From the NCBI GenBank assembly GCA_023250495.1, contig JAHFAP010000160.1, positions 1 to 7,127 on the forward strand: a stretch of 7,127 bases of DNA. The letters run 5' to 3'. The notes below the pieces were generated by a model. That model worked only from the letters and a program-made list of their open reading frames with translations, did no database searches and was not told the DNA's origin. This DNA comes from Deltaproteobacteria bacterium. GTDB taxonomy: Bacteria > Desulfobacterota > Binatia > UBA9968. Shown here piece by piece: positions 6,422-7,127 of the stretch (positions are counted from its first letter, which is position 1; each line of letters starts with the position of its first letter). The translations under genes were made by a program, and so were the position numbers.

Positions 6422-6553
6422 CAGGCGGGCGATCTATTGAAGGGCCGATGCGCCGGACGAGGAGATTCGAGCGTACCACAAAGCCGCAATTCGATGACAC
6501 GGCGAGCGTAAGACGACTGTATCGCATCGGCCCGGAAAGAGGTTGCCCGCCTG
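6422..6553 (+). repeat. 132-base element with 31-base imperfect inverted arms; candidate structured RNA or MITE-like element
   Basis: CAGGCGGGC (6422-6430) is the exact reverse complement of 6545-6553, and GGGCCGATGCG (6442-6452) of 6523-6533. Both pairs share one symmetry axis, so the arms form one continuous 31-position stem with 25 Watson-Crick matches. Two mismatches (6431/6544, 6433/6542) become G-U pairs only in a + strand transcript, and the remaining four (6436/6539, 6439/6536, 6440/6535, 6441/6534) are all A-G or G-A. The 70-base interior may contain a small hairpin GCCG (6483-6486)/CGGC (6500-6503) and holds a direct repeat CGAGCGTA (6468-6475, 6503-6510). It lies in the divergent gap between the ferredoxin and the VWA-type gene. 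I do not recognise it as a known riboswitch, 6S, SRP or RNase P RNA. No flanking target duplication is visible. Confidence 0.8.
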
Positions 6554-6586
6554 ACCAACTCTATTTTCTTCCTTTTCAAACTGCGC

Positions 6587-6592
6587 TATAGT
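6587..6592 (+). promoter_or_regulatory. TATAGT -10 box, probable leaderless start of the VWA-type gene
   Basis: TATAGT matches five of six bases of TATAAT and ends eight bases before the ATG at 6601, so transcription would begin at or within a base or two of the start codon. There is no Shine-Dalgarno between them and no good -35 at 17 bases (TTTTCT, 6564-6569). This is the usual layout of leaderless genes. Confidence 0.5.
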
Positions 6593-6600
6593 GACCGCCG

Positions 6601-7127
6601 ATGAGAATCCACCGCTACACCCACTGGGACGGCACGCAGGAAATCCGTTTCCCGACCTCCGAGGATCTTCTCAAGCATCTCTCCGACAGCTTTCTAGAGG
6701 AAGAAGGCGTGCGCAGGGCGCTCAGGGATTTGATGCGCCGCGGCGTGGCCTCGGACGACGGGCTGCGCTCCGTAAAGGGGCTGAGGGATATCCTGCGGGA
6801 CGCCGAGGAAAAGAAAAAAGAGCTGCTGGACAAATACTCGCCCGATTCCTTCAAGCTCACACCCGAAGAAGCCAAGGCGCTCAGCGACAAACTCAACAGC
6901 CTGGCGGAAAAGCTCGAGGCCTATCACGAGAAGATGCGCAACTTCATGGAGCGCCTCTCCGGCCGCTACGCCCAGGACATGGACGAGCTGTCGCGCAGAA
7001 TGCAGCAGGCCTTCGAGCGCTATCAGGAGTTGAGAGACCGGCTCAAGGACCAGATATCCCAGCGCAAGATGCAGCGTCAGCAGCAGCTCACCGGCCAGGG
7101 CCATCAAGGGCTCATGGAGATGCTGGA
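6601..7127 (+). CDS. N-terminus of a probable VWA-domain protein (MoxR/Mg-chelatase-associated type), 3' truncated
   Basis: The frame is open to the window end: 175 residues with no stop. An in-frame TGA at 6592-6594 means the ATG at 6601 is the first possible start. The N-terminus has an aromatic, basic stretch with RYTHWDGTQ 5-13, followed by LLKHLSDSFLEEEGVRRALR 23-42 and a LMRRGV segment 44-49. I recall this layout from large bacterial proteins with a C-terminal von Willebrand A (CoxE/ChlD-like) domain, often next to a MoxR or ChlI-type AAA+ ATPase. Residues from about 62 to 160 are charged, low in glycine and rich in Lys, Glu, Arg and Leu heptads, so probably long helices or coiled coil, ending Gln-rich (KMQRQQQLTGQGHQG). 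There is no signal peptide or membrane segment. The VWA domain itself is outside the window, so the family is inferred from the N-terminus only. Confidence 0.7.
   Translation, partial: MRIHRYTHWDGTQEIRFPTSEDLLKHLSDSFLEEEGVRRALRDLMRRGVASDDGLRSVKGLRDILRDAEEKKKELLDKYSPDSFKLTPEEAKALSDKLNSLAEKLEAYHEKMRNFMERLSGRYAQDMDELSRRMQQAFERYQELRDRLKDQISQRKMQRQQQLTGQGHQGLMEML

Noticed and set aside
6422..6553. Recent transposon insertion with target duplication
   Set aside because: Bases flanking the arms do not repeat (left ...CTCTCGC, right ACCAACT...), and there is no coding sequence for a transposase, so recent insertion is not supported.
6448..6591. 47-codon basic ORF inside the divergent gap, with GAAGGG close to its ATG
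   Set aside because: The Shine-Dalgarno spacing is too short, the coding sequence is largely the arms of the inverted element, and the peptide shows no recognisable pattern. A real small protein cannot be excluded, but the palindrome explains the sequence better.

Overview
The window is about 7.1 kb of GC-rich bacterial chromosome with short intergenic gaps. It holds five complete protein genes and two genes cut by the window edges. I see no insertion sequence, phage gene, tRNA, rRNA or CRISPR array. The mix (AfuA/FbpA-type solute-binding protein, membrane GT-C glycosyltransferase, FabG-like SDR, D-amino-acid dehydrogenase-like flavoprotein, P450-type ferredoxin, VWA-type protein) suits a free-living, metabolically versatile soil or water bacterium. 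An uncultured Methylomirabilota/Rokubacteria- or Desulfobacterota/Binatota-like lineage is a guess from gene style only; no marker gene is present to fix the taxon.

Left part, all on the + strand. Positions 1-354 are the C-terminus of a periplasmic solute-binding protein. A 221-base gap follows, carrying a near-consensus sigma-70 promoter (429-457) and a roughly 110-nt leader. Then comes a directon: an AsnB-type glutamine-dependent amidotransferase (576-2486), an ArnT/PMT-type GT39-like membrane glycosyltransferase (2452-4182) that overlaps asnB by 35 bases, and a FabG-like short-chain dehydrogenase (4204-4935) 21 bases later. The asnB-glycosyltransferase overlap suggests coupled translation and possibly a shared job in building or decorating a cell-surface glycan. 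The SDR is higher in GC3 by eye and may be a separate metabolic gene.

Middle part, on the - strand. A ferredoxin with three cluster cysteines (6339-6121) is followed by a flavoprotein of the DAO fold (6075-4957). This pair converges on the SDR with only 21 bases between stop codons and no visible terminator. The flavoprotein resembles D-arginine dehydrogenase, and the ferredoxin upstream is a plausible electron acceptor. Their 45-base gap holds five ACGA cores at 7-8 base spacing.

Right part. The divergent region 6340-6600 contains the most unusual structure in the window: a 132-base element (6422-6553) bounded by 31-base imperfect inverted arms. The arms are in exact register. Two of the mismatches become G-U pairs if + strand RNA is made, and the internal loop is all purine-purine. 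This is either an unrecognised structured RNA/leader or a small MITE-like element. A TATAGT box eight bases before the ATG at 6601, with no Shine-Dalgarno, suggests a leaderless mRNA for the last gene. That gene encodes the coiled-coil N-terminus of what is probably a VWA-domain protein of the MoxR/Mg-chelatase-associated kind.
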